DNA of 64,000 nucleotides. It comes from Plazaster borealis (Eukaryota; Echinodermata; Asteroidea; Forcipulatida; Labidiasteridae). Below the pieces are notes generated by a model. The model worked only from the letters and a program-made list of their open reading frames with translations. It had not been told where the DNA came from and did not search any database. The stretch lies in assembly GCA_021014325.1 (NCBI GenBank), contig JAJGQC010000670.1, positions 124,001-188,000 of the forward strand. The letters are read 5' to 3'. Of this stretch, positions 49,502-61,531 are shown one piece after another (position 1 is the first letter of the stretch; each line of letters starts with the position of its first letter). Position numbers and translations under genes: made by a program.

Positions 49502-50107
49502 AGAAAGGCACGCAGAAGCTTCATCTACGCCGATGACCTCGTCATAATGGCACAATCCAGCGAATTTAGTGACGTGGAAGACACCCTGATGTCCTCATTA
49601 AAGGTATTGTACACGTTTGGTAACAGCTCAAAATCAGTGTCCACATTTTGTGTGATTCAACATATGCATAAACAAACAAACCTGTGAAAGTTTGAGCTCA
49701 ATTGGTCATCGAGATCACGAGAAAATAGTGAAAAGAGACCTTATGTGTTTTATGTTTTTTCAAAATATCACGCGTGATAAAAACTAGTTTTACTCATTTC
49801 TCAGAAACGATAGCATTTGTGTTTTTTGATCTTACCAATAGTGTACAGGGCCTTTAAGAGGCCTCACCACTTACTACCACACAAACCAACTCCGGCCGAA
49901 CCCTGTCAAGACCCAAGTCACTGCCTTCCACCTGCGGTACAGGGATGCGGGTAGACACCTCACCATCAGATGGGATGGTGTACTCCTGAACCACTGCGAT
50001 AATCCAGTCTACCTCGATGTGACCCTTGACCGCACACTGACATACAAGGTTCACATAATGAACACCAAGGCAAAAGTAAACACCAGGAATGCCTTCATCA
50101 GGAAAGT
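49502..50107 (+). pseudogene. non-LTR retrotransposon reverse transcriptase fragment, split by a MITE
   Basis: The first part (49502-49597) reads RRSFIYADDLVIMAQSS, with the catalytic YADD of the RT palm at 49526-49537. The reading resumes after the MITE (49598-49857) with LTTYYHTNQLRPNPVKTQV and later YLDVTLDRTLTY, the conserved segment after the catalytic core in CR1/Jockey-like RTs. The N-terminal RT and endonuclease are absent. It is not functional, and further pieces lie at 50660-50940. Confidence 0.85.
49598..49857. mobile_element. piggyBac-like MITE inserted in the RT reading frame
   Basis: TTAA at 49598-49601 and 49854-49857. TIRs AGGTATTGTACAC and GTGTACAGGGCCT. Removing the element and one TTAA leaves the RT frame intact across the site, which confirms both the boundaries and the TTAA target duplication. 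Confidence 0.88.
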
Positions 50108-50650
50108 CACCGATTCCAAAAGGGTAGTAGCAGAACCAGGCTGCTCATTTGTATTAATCTGCTTACTTGTTTTTCTAATGTATCTTTCACTCTTTGTATA
50201 TTTTATTGTTCACTTAGAGGCTTTTGCATTAGGCGCTTTTCAAATGTCTGTATTATTATTATTATTATCTACCATCCGCACCACTTTCATTATTATTATT
50301 ATTCATTGTATAATTGTCTTTGTATTCTATGTTTCTCTTTTGTTGCTTATATGTTTTGTTTGTTTGGTTCTGCGCCTCGGAATAGGGTCTTGTATACTAG
50401 ATCTAGATAGATGGCGCATTGTAAATGCATTATTATTAGGTGTTCGGCTCATCAGCCGAAAACCTATTGTTATCGTTAAGGGTTTTTTTTGGGGGGGGGG
50501 TTCTGCCTCTTCTTCTTCTCCCTGAACCTTCTCTTGCAGATTTCGCAAAAAGTATAAGTTGTAAAAACTTTATACTTGGCACGTACTTGAACCTTAACAT
50601 GAAGACGGCATGCAAAAAATGACGTCATGATGACGTCATCACAGGTGTCG
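50108..50650. other. non-coding insertion within the retrotransposon remnant
   Basis: No RT homology. Contains a retroposon-like tail (GATGGCGCATTGTAAATGC followed by ATTATTATT), then the hairpin TTCGGCTCATCAGCCGAA (50442-50459) and a T8G10 run near 50483-50500. The hairpin's placement after ATTATTAGG recalls the hairpin units at 46162-46404. Confidence 0.4.
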
Positions 50651-50659
50651 AATTACAAG

Positions 50660-50940
50660 GTTTTTAGACATTGTGAAGATCAACTATATCTACTCGCTGG
50701 CATCGCCCCACCCGACATCAGGAGAGCTGTTGCCAGTCAGGCAAAACGGTCAAGGCAGCCATTCCAGCAGCAGCTCATCTCCAACGAAAGTTGCCGCATC
50801 ATCACTGGGTGCCTTAAACCAACCAGGACAGATCAACTATATCTACTCGCTGGCATCGCCCCACCCGACATCAGGAGAGCTGTTGCCAGTCAGGCAAAAC
50901 GGTCAAGGCAGCCATTCCAGCAGCAGCTCATCTCCGTTTG
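50660..50940 (+). pseudogene. RT C-terminal fragment with an internal in-frame duplication
   Basis: Reads DQLYLLAGIAPPDIRRAVAS twice, with CRIITGCLKPTRTDQLY joining the copies. This is the post-RT segment of CR1/Jockey-type elements. Two identical 105-bp stretches (50678-50782 and 50831-50935) are spaced 153 bp apart, a multiple of three, so both copies share one frame. Confidence 0.8.
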
Positions 50941-51078
50941 ACCACCCACCAGTAACCCCCGTCTGTGATCAAGGAAGAGTTTCATCATTTCGACCCTACC
51001 ACTTGAGATAGCGCAATCCAATGGTAGTAAAAACACTCAAGTTCGAACCTAATTGCAAAAAGGGACTTACTTCCGGCC

Positions 51079-54000
51079 AAATCCAAATGAAATCCCAATC
51101 AAATCCTAATCAAATCGAAATCGAAATCCAATCCAAATTAAATCTAAACCAAATCCAAATCAAATCCAAATGAAATCCTAATCAAATCCAAACCAAATCC
51201 AAATCCAAATGAAATCCTAATCAAATCCAAATTAAATCCAAATTCAAATGAAATCCTTATAAAATCCTAATCAAATCCAAATCAAATTCAAATCCAAATC
51301 AAATCCAAATCAAATCCAAATCAAATCCAAATCAAATCCAAATCAAATCCAAATTAAATCTAAATCCAAATCAAATCCAAATCAAATCCTAATCAAATCC
51401 AAATCCAAATCAAATCCAAATTAAATTTAAATCAAAATGAAATCCTAATCAAATCCAAATCAAATCCAAATTAAATCCAAATCCAAATGAAATCCTAATC
51501 AAATCCTAATCAAATCCAAATCAAATCCAAATCCAAATGAAATCCTACTCAAATCCAAATGAAATCCAAATTAAATCCAAATCCAAATAAAATCCTTATC
51601 AAATCCAAATCCAAATCAAATCAAATCCAAATCAAATCCAAATTAAATCTAAATCCAAATGAAATCCCAATCAAATCGAAATCCAAATCAAATCCAAATT
51701 AAATCCAAACCAAATCCAAATCAAATCCAAATCAAATCCTAATCAAATCCAAACCAAATCCATATCAAATCCAAATCCAAATGAAATCCTAATCAAATCC
51801 AAATCAAATCCAAATTAAATCCAAATCCAAATAAAATCCTTATCAAATCCTAATCAAATCCAAATCAAATCCAAATCCAAATCAAATCCAAATCAAATCC
51901 AAATCAAATCCAAATTAAATCTAAATCCAAATGAAATCCAAATCAAATCCTAATCAAAATGAAGTCCTAATCAAATCCAAATTAAATCTAAATCCAAATT
52001 AAATCCAAATCAAATCCAAATTAAATCCAAATCCAAATGAAATCCTAATCAAATCCTAATCAAATCCAAATGAAATCCAAATCAAATCCAAATCAAATCC
52101 AAACCAAATCCAAACCAAATCCAAATCAAATGCAAATCAAGTCCAAATCAAATCCAAATCAAAATGAAATCCAAATCAAATCCAAATCCAAATGAAATCC
52201 TAATCAAATCCAAATCAAATCAAAATTAAATCCAAATCCAAATGAAATCCTTATCAAATCCTAATCAAATCCAAATCAAATCCAAATCAAATCCAAATTA
52301 AATCCAAATCCAAATCAAATCCAAATTAAATCAAAATGAAATCCTAATCAAATCCAAATCAAATCCAAATTAAATCCAAATCCAAATGAAATCCTAATCA
52401 AATCTTAATCAAATCCAAATCAAATCCAAATCAAATACAAATCCAAATGAAATCCTACTCAAATCCAAATGAAATCCAAATTAAATCCAAATCCAAATGA
52501 AATCCTAATCAAATCCTAATCAAATCCAAATCAAATCCAAATCCAAATGAAATCCTACTCAAATCCAAATCAAATCCAAACCAAATCCAAATCAAATCCA
52601 AATCAAATCCAAACCAAATCCAAATCAAATACAAATCCAAATGAAATCCTACTCAAATCCAAATGAAATCCAAATTAAATCCAAATCCAAATGAAATCCT
52701 AATCAAATCCAAATTAAATCCAAATCCAAATCAAATCCAAATCAAATCCAAACCAAATCCAAATCAAATCCAAATTAAATCTCAATCCAAATGAAATCCT
52801 AATCAAATCCTAATCAAATCCAAATCAAATCCAAATCCAAATGAAATCCTACTCAAATCCAAATCAAATCCAAACCAAATCCAAATCAAATCCAAATCAA
52901 ATCCAAATCAAATCCAAACCAAATCCAAATGAAATCCTACTCAAATCTAAATGAAATCCAAATTAAATCCAAATCCAAATGAAATCCTAATCAAATCCTA
53001 ATCAAATCCAAATCAAATCCAAATCCAAATGAAATCCTACTCAAATCCAAATCAAATCCAAACCAAATCCAAATCAAATCCAAATCAAATCCAAATCAAA
53101 TCCAAACCAAATCCAAATCAAATACAAATCCAAATGAAATCCTACTCAAATCCAAATCAAATCCAAATTAAATCCAAATCCAAATGAAATCCTTATCAAA
53201 TCCTAATCAAATCCAAATCAAATCCAAATCAAGTCCAAATCAAATCAAATTAAATCTAAATCCAAATGAAATCCAAATCCAAATGAAATCCTACTCAAAT
53301 CCAAATGAAATCCAAATTAAATCCAAATCCAAATAAAATCCTTATCAAATCCAAATCCAAATCAAATCAAATCCAAATCAAATCCAAATCAAATCCAAAT
53401 TAAATCTAAATCCAAATGAAATCCCAATCAAATCCTAATCAAAACCAAATCCAAATCAAATCCAAATTAAATCCAAACCAAATCCAAATCAAATCCAAAT
53501 CAAATCCAAACCAAATCCAAATCAAATCCAAATCAAATCCTAATCAAATCCAAACCAAATCCATATCAAATCCAAATCCAAATGAAATCCTAATCAAATC
53601 CAAATCAAATCCAAATTAAATCCAAATCCAAATGAAATCCTTATCAAATCCTAATCAAATCCAAATCAAATCCAAATCCAAATCAAATCCAAATCAAATC
53701 CAAATCAAATCCAAATTAAATCTAAATCCAAATGAAATCCAAATCAAATCCTAATCAAATCCAAATTCAAACCAAATCCAAATTAAATCCAAATCAAATC
53801 AAAATCAAAATGAAATCCTAATCAAATCCAAATGAAATCCAAATCAAATCCAAATCAAATCCAAACCAAATCCAAACCAAATCCAAATCAAATGCAAATC
53901 AAGTCCAAATCAAATCCAAATCAAAATGAAATCCAAATCAAATCCAAATCCAAATGAAATCCTAATCAAATCCAAATCAAATCAAAATTAAATCCAAATC

Positions 54001-57000
54001 CAAATGAAATCCTTATCAAATCCTAATCAAATCCAAATCAAATCCAAATCAAATCCAAATTAAATCCAAATCCAAATCAAATCCAAATTAAATCAAAATG
54101 AAATCCTAATCAAATCCAAATGAAATCCAAATGAAATCCAAATCCAAATGAAATCCTAATCAAATCTTAATCAAATCCAAATCAAATCCAAATGAAATCC
54201 TACTCAAATCCAAATGAAATCCAAATTAAATCCAAATCCAAATGAAATCCTTATCAAATCCTAATCAAATCCAAATTAAATCCAAATCCAAATCAAATCC
54301 AAATCAAATCTAAATCAAATCCAAACCAAATCCAAATTAAATCTAAATCCAAATGAAATCCTAATCAAATCCAAATCAAATCCAAATTAAATCCAAATCC
54401 AAATGAAATCCTTATCAAATCAAATCTAAATCCAAATGAAATCCAAATCAAATCCAAATCAAATCCTAATCAAATCCAAATTCAAATCAAATCCAAATTA
54501 AATCCAAATCAAAATGAAATCCTAATCAAATCCAAATCAAAATTAAATCCAAATCCAAATGAAATCCTAATGAAATCCTAATGAAATCCAAATCAAATCC
54601 AAATCAAATCCAAACCAAATCCAAACCAAATCCAAATCAAATGCAAATCAAGTCCAAATCAAATCCAAATCAAAATGAAATCCAAATCAAATCCAAATCC
54701 AAATGAAATCCTAATCAAATCCAAATCAAATCCAAATTAAATCCAAATCCAAATGAACTCCTTATCAAATCCTAATCAAATTAAATCTAAATCCAAATGA
54801 AATCCCAATCAAATCCAAATCCAAATTAAATCAAAACCAAATCCAAATCAAATCCAAATCCAAATGAAATCCTAATCAAATCCAAATCAAATCCAAATTA
54901 AATCCAAATCCAAATGAAATCCAAATCAAATCCAAATCAAATCCAAATCAAATCCAAATTGTATCTAAATCCAAATGAAATCCCAATCAAATCCTAATCA
55001 AATCCAAATCAAATCCAAATTAAATCCAAATCAAATCCAAATCAAAATGAAATCCTAATCAAATCCAAATCAAATCCAAATTAAATCCAAATCCAAATGA
55101 AATTCTAATCAAATCCTAATCAAATCCAAATCAAATCCAAATCAAATCCAAATCCAAATGAAATCCTACTCAAATCCAAATGAAATCCAAATAAAATCCA
55201 AATCCAAATAAAATCCTTATCAAATCCAAATCCAAATCAAATCAAATCCAAATCAAATCCAAATCAAATCAAATCCAAACCAAATCCAAATCAAATACAA
55301 ATCCAAATGAAATCCAAATCAAATCCAAATTAAATCCAAACCAAATCCAAATCAAATCCAAATTAAATCTAAATCCAAATGAAATCCTAATCAAATCAAA
55401 ATCCAAATCAAATCCAAATTAAATCCAAACCAAATCCAAATCAAATCCAAATCAAATCCTAATCAAATCCAAACCAAATCCATATCAAATCCAAATCCAA
55501 ATGAAATCCTAATCAAATCCAAATCAAATCCAAATCCAAATCAAATCCAAATCAAATCTAAATCCAAATGAAATCCAAATCAAATCCTAATCAAATCCAA
55601 ATTCAAACCAAATCCAAATTAAATCCAAATCAAATCAAAATCCTAATCCAAACCACATCCAAATCAAATCCAAATTAAATCCAAACCAAATCCAAATCAA
55701 ATCCAAATCAAATCCTAATCAAATCCAAACCAAATCCATATCAAATCCAAATCCAAATGAAATCCTAATCAAATCCAAATCAAATCCAAATTAAATCCAA
55801 ATCCAAATGAAATCCTTATCAAATCCTAATCAAATCCAAATCAAATCCAAATCCAAATCAAATCCAAATCAAATCCAAATCAAATCCAAATCAAATCAAA
55901 ATTAAATCTAAATCCAAATTAAATCCAAATCAAATCCTAATCAAATCCAAATTCAAACCAAATCCAAATTAAATCCAAATCAAATCAAAATCAAAATGAA
56001 ATCCTAATCAAATCCTAATCAAATCCAAATGAAATCCAAATCAAATCCAAATCAAATCCAAACCAAATCCAAACCAAATCCAAATCAAATGCAAATCAAG
56101 TCCAAAACAAATCCAAATCAAAATGAAATCCAAATCAAATCCAAATCCAAATGAAATCCTAACCAAATCCAAATCAAATCAAAATTAAATCCAAATCCAA
56201 ATGAAATCCTTATCAAATCCTAATCAAATCCAAATCAAATCCAAATCAAATCCAAATTAAATCCAAATCCAAATCAAATCCAAATTAAATCAAAATGAAA
56301 TCCTAATCAAATCCAAATGAAATCCAAATTAAATCCAAATCCAAATGAAATCCTAATCAAATCTTAATCAAATCCAAATGAAATCCTACTCAAATCCAAA
56401 TGAAATCCAAATTAAATCCAAATCCAAATGAAATCCTTATCAAATCCTAATCAAATCCAAATTAAATCCAAATCCAAATCAAATCCAAATCAAATCTAAA
56501 TCAAATCCAAACCAAATCCAAATTAAATCTAAATCCAAATGAAATCCTAATCAAATCCAAATCAAATCCAAATTAAATCCAAATCCAAATGAAATCCAAA
56601 TGAAATCCAAATCAAATCCTAATCAAATCCAAATTCAAATCAAATCCAAATTAAATCCAAATCAAAATGAAATCCTAATCAAATCCAAATCAAAATTAAA
56701 TCCAAATCCAAATGAAATCCTAATGAAATCCTAATGAAATCCAAATCAAATCCAAATCAAATCCAAACCAAATCCAAACCAAATCCAAATCAAATGCAAA
56801 TCAAGTCCAAATCAAATCCAAATCAAAATGAAATCCAAATCAAATCCAAATCCAAATGAAATCCTAATCAAATCCAAATCAAATCCAAATTAAATCAAAA
56901 CCAAATCCAAATCAAATCCAAATCCAAATGAAATCCTAATCAAATCCAAATCAAATCCAAATTAAATCCAAATCCAAATGAAATCCAAATCAAATCCAAA

Positions 57001-59230
57001 TCAAATCCAAATCAAATCCAAATTGTATCTAAATCCAAATGAAATCCCAATCAAATCCTAATCAAATCCAAATCAAATCCAAATTAAATCCAAATCAAAT
57101 CCAAATCAAAATGAAATCCTAATCAAATCCAAATCAAATCCAAATTAAATCCAAATCCAAATGAAATCCTAATCAAATCCTAATCAAATCCAAATCAAAT
57201 CCAAATCAAATCCAAATCCAAATGAAATCCTACTCAAATCCAAATGAAATCCAAATTAAATCCAAATCCAAATCAAATCCAAATCAAATCCAAATCAAAT
57301 CAAATCCAAATCAAATCCAAACCAAATCCAAATCAAATACAAATCCAAATCAAATCCAAATCAAATCCAAATTAAATCCAAACCAAATCCAAATCAAATC
57401 CAAATTAAATCTAAATCCAAATGAAATCCCAATCAAATCAAAATCCAAATCAAATCCAAATTAAATCCAAACCAAATCCAAATCAAATCCAAATCAAATC
57501 CTAATCAAATCCAAACCAAATCCATATCAAATCCAAATCCAAATGAAATCCTAATCAAATCCAAATCAAATCCAAATCCAAATCAAATCCAAATCAAATC
57601 TAAATCCAAATGAAATCCAAATCAAATCCTAATCAAATCCAAATTCAAACCAAATCCAAATTAAATCCAAATCAAATCAAAATCCTAATCAAATCCAAAT
57701 CAAATCCAAATTAAATCCAAATCAAATCCAAATTAAATCCAAATCCAAATGAAATCCTAATCAAATCCTAATCAAATCCAAATGAAATCCAAATCAAATC
57801 CAAACCAAATCCAAACCAAATCCAAATCAAATGCAAATCAAGTCCAAATCAAATCCAAATCAAATCCAAATCCAAATGAAATCCTAATCAAATTCAAATC
57901 AAATCCAAATTAAATCCAAATCCAAATGAAATCCTTATCAAATCCTAATCAAATTAAATCTCAATCCAAATGAAATCCCAATCAAATCCAAATCCAAATC
58001 CAAATTAAATCCAAACCAAATCCAAATCAAATCCAAATCCAAATGAAATCCTAATCAAATCCAAATCAAATCTAAATTAAATCCAAATCCAAATGAAATC
58101 CTTATCAAATCCTAATCAAATCCAAATCAAATCCAAACCCAAATCAAATCCAAATGAAATCCAAATCAAATCCAAATTATATCTAAATCCAAATGAAATC
58201 CCAATCAAATCCTAATCAAATCCAAATCAAATCCAAATTAAATCCAAATCAAATCCAAATCCAAATGAAATCCTACTCAAATCCAAATCAAATCCAAATT
58301 AAATCCAAATCCAAATGAAATCCTTATCAAATCCTAATCAAATCCAAATCAAATCCAAATCCAAATCAAATCCAAATCAAATCTTAAACTAAATGAAATC
58401 CCAATCAAATCCTTATCAAATCCAAATCCAAATCAAATCCAAATGAAATCCAAACCAAATCCAAATCAAATCCAAATCCAAATGAAATCCAAATTAAATC
58501 CAAATGAAATCCTTATCAAATCCAAATCAAATCCAAATTAAATCTAAATCCAAATGAAATCCCAATCAAATCCTAATCAAAACCAAATCAAATCCAAATT
58601 AAATCCAAACCAAATCCAAATCAAATCCAAATTAAATCTAAATCCAAATGAAATCCCAATCAAAATCCAAATCAAATCCAAATTAAATCCAAACCAAATC
58701 CAAATCAAATCCAAATGAAATCCTAATCAAATCCAAACCAAATCCATATCAAATCCAAATCCAAATGAAATCCTAATCAAATCCAAATCAAATTAAATCC
58801 AAATGAAATCCTTATCAAATCCTAATCAAATCCAAATCAAATCCAAATTAAATCTAACCAAATGAAATCCAAATCAAATCCTAATCAAATCCAAATTAAA
58901 TCCAAATCAAATCCAAATCAAATCCAAATTAAATCTAAATCCAAATGAAATCCCAAAGAAATCCTAATCAAATCCAAATCCAATCAAAATTAAACCCTAT
59001 TCAAATCCAAATCCAAATGAAATCCTTATGAAATCTTAATGAAATCCAAATCAAATCCAAATCCAAATCCAAATGAAATCCTAATCAAATCCAAATCCAA
59101 TCAAAATTAAATCCTAATCAAATCCAAATCCAATCCAATCCAAATCCAAATGAAATCCTTATGAAATCTTAATGAAATCCAAATCAAATCCAAATCCAAA
59201 TCCAAACTAAATCCAAATGAAATCCAAATT
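51079..59230. repeat. 8.15-kb AAATCC/AAATC satellite with higher-order structure
   Basis: Almost uninterrupted AAATCC and AAATC words, mostly as AAATCCAAATC 11-mers with variants AAATGAAATCCTAATC and AAATTAAATC. Rare marker words recur: ATGCAAATCAAG at about 52130, 53892, 54641, 56089, 56794 and 57831; TTGTATCTAAATCC at about 54959 and 57023; CATATCAAATCC at about 51770, 53562, 55480, 55735, 57531 and 58746. Marker spacings near 2.06-2.20 kb show whole blocks were copied. Plus-strand open frames of Lys, Ser, Asn, Pro, Gln and Ile are by-products of the repeat. Confidence 0.95.
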
Positions 59231-59860
59231 GGTTAGGATCAGGTTGTGCGACGAACTCAATTGCGAAAAGGGACTTGGACACATGCATCCGGCATGTGGG
59301 GTCCTACCCCCGGCCAGGGTCCTTGTGGCGTTGGTGGCTTATCTTAAAGATGCATGAGGCTCCTGCTGCGGCGAGGATGTCCTGATGTTATCACAGTTGG
59401 TCGGCCAAACGGGGGCAGTTCCTAGCCATGTGGGCTAGGGACGGCGTTAGTAAGGTAGGGGACGGATGCCCTGTTTTACAGGGTGTGCGCGGACCGGACG
59501 CTCTGAATGGAACAGAGTACGAAGGCCCCTTTGATCACTGAAAGCGTTGTTTTTATGGGGCTGGTATCCTGGGACCTGCTCGTGGTGGCCCTGCTTAGAC
59601 TAAGCTTACCAGGATGATGATGGCAAAATTTCAGTGATCGAATTAAACTTATACATTATAAAATATTTGTAGATTTAATTTTAAGATTATGCTTATACTC
59701 TTTCAAAAATAACCCATTTATTATTGTACAAAGACGTGGCAGACTGCCCGTTTTACAATTTCCTGAAAACGTGAACATGTTGATCTATTGAAAAATACAG
59801 TTGCACGTTGCGCCTTTGATTAACCCAATTAAAAACAAAACAAATAATAACTGAACAATT
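59231..59860. other. right flank of the satellite, possibly retrotransposon 3' region
   Basis: A GC-richer patch (59240-59600) begins with CGAACTCAATTGCGAAAAGG, which also appears slightly changed on the left flank of the satellite (51043-51070). No open frame of note. The patch could be the 3' UTR of the element whose RT remnant lies at 49502-50940; that is a guess. Confidence 0.35.
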
Positions 59861-60530
59861 GATCAAGAGAGGGCGCTAAAATCAATCATTCGACAGAATA
59901 GCGGGTTAAAGTACAACTTTTGGGTACCATTGGAACAATCCATGTACAAAACTTTAAATCTTTTAGTCTTGCACTTTACTGACTATAGAGGGTGCATAAA
60001 GTCGCTATAGCAATTAAATTATTATAGAGGGCGCTTTATAGAATTTGTAGGGTTATTCAAGACGCATTTTTTCTTGCAATTTAATGCTTACAGAGGGCGC
60101 TTTGTGTATTTGTTAGTCTTTTTCCAAGCTACTTTAGATGTACATGTCTTGCAATTAAAGGACTAAAGAGGGCTCTTTTTGTTATTCTTATTTCAAGGCG
60201 CTTCAGACACTATATCTTTTAATTAAATGATTATAGAGGGGGCTTTATATATTGTTAATCTTGATTCTAGAGTGAGCTATATCACTTGTTCTACTTCATA
60301 TATATGTTATGCTATTTATTGCCTATAGAGGGCGGTATTTCACCTGAGAACAAAATTTACTTCACTCGGTCCCAGACAATACTATAGTATTGGGGTCGAG
60401 CAAACTATTTTGTACTACATGTATTGCAATAAAAGCATCAATAGAGGGCACCCATAATGAGTCATATACTTGAAGCCCGCCACAGTACAGTGTTGGCTGA
60501 TTGTTTTTTATTTTAGCGCCCTCTCTTGAT
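59860..60530. repeat. degenerate array of TATAGAGGGCGC-type motifs
   Basis: AGAGGGCGC or close variants occur near 59868, 59985, 60024, 60093, 60165, 60233, 60327 and 60441, often 65-72 bp apart and each following TTGCAATTAAA-type sequence; the reverse (GCGCCCTCT) is near 60517. It looks like an old tandem repeat of about 70 bp. Confidence 0.6.
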
Positions 60531-61170
60531 ACCCAAACTTTGACTTATGTCAAGTTTAAGTGGCTACCATTGAGTACAATTAAGTGAAGCATGGCATTTT
60601 CTGCAAACAATGTTATTCTGTCAAAATAATTATACAATTTTTCATAAATCGCAAGTTTCCACTTGAGACCTGGCCATAAATTTACGGTGTTATACTTCAA
60701 AATGTACTAAACTGTTAGTTCAATTTGAAATTGCCATGTTTCTTAAATTGATTGTTTGTTTCAATGGTGACCCTAAACCAAAATTGTACTCGGAGGCAAG
60801 AAATAAAACAAAGAATCCCAACAAAATATGTTTTATTGAGCAACTTCAAATAAAATAAACAGACCACCAATCAGCATCGGGACATGTATGCAGTCCTAGT
60901 TCCAAAGCCTGCTAATTAACGGTATGCTTTCTTTTAGGAAGCGCAAATTCATAACCATTCTTCCTAAAATTGTAGAAGTTTAAAGCATTTTCAAGAAGTT
61001 TCACAGCAAATTTATGGCTTCCAAATCTGCATCATACTCCCTGTATATGTTTTAAAATTAGGTTCTATTGACAAACAACAATTTGTGCAAAGGTGGAACC
61101 GAATTTTTCAATAATGAACTTGTTTGCTCTTTAGGGAAATTGAAAAAAGGGCACGATTTGATAATGGTGT
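60531..61170. other. AT-rich non-coding stretch
   Basis: I see no gene, no repeat and no structured element here. Confidence 0.4.
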
Positions 61171-61497
61171 GTCGTATGGCCGAGCGGTTTAGAGCATCGA
61201 ATTCAAGTTCTGGTGGTTAAGTCATCAGGGTGTGGGTTCGAATCCCGGTCATGACACCTGTGTCCTTGAGCAAGACACTTAACTATAATTGCTTCTCTTC
61301 ACCCAGGGGTATGAATGGGTACCTGCGAGGGTAGAGGTCGATATTATGTTTGAAAAAGCCTTCGGAGCGCCACGGCCGCCCAGGGCTGTATACTCCCCAG
61401 GGAGCTGAGAAAGATTAAAGGAATGTTATTGGCCCAACGACCAGGGCACTAATGTAAAGCGCATTGATACATTATTGTAAAATGTGCTATATAAGAA

Positions 61498-61513
<16 letters not shown>
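61171..61513 (+). mobile_element. tRNA-derived SINE, well preserved
   Basis: The head GTATGGCCGAGCGGTTTAGA is an A box of tRNA-Leu/Ser type and GGGTTCGAATCCCGGTCATG holds a canonical B box. The body has CAAGACACTTAACTATAATT and CCCAGGGCTGTATACTCCCC; the tail GTGCTATATAAGAAATTT runs into (ATT)n to about 61530. Best copy of this family in the window. Confidence 0.82.

Positions 61514-61530
<17 letters not shown>

Positions 61531-61531
<1 letters not shown>

Noticed and set aside
50019..50525. 168-codon open frame beginning in the RT remnant
   Set aside because: Only the first part is RT-like; after about 50107 it reads hydrophobic sequence from AT-rich non-coding DNA.
53416..53619. Open frame of Lys-Ser-Asn-Pro-Gln-Ile repeats (also 57222-57464)
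   Set aside because: It is a by-product of the AAATCC satellite, without start context, splice signals or protein family resemblance.
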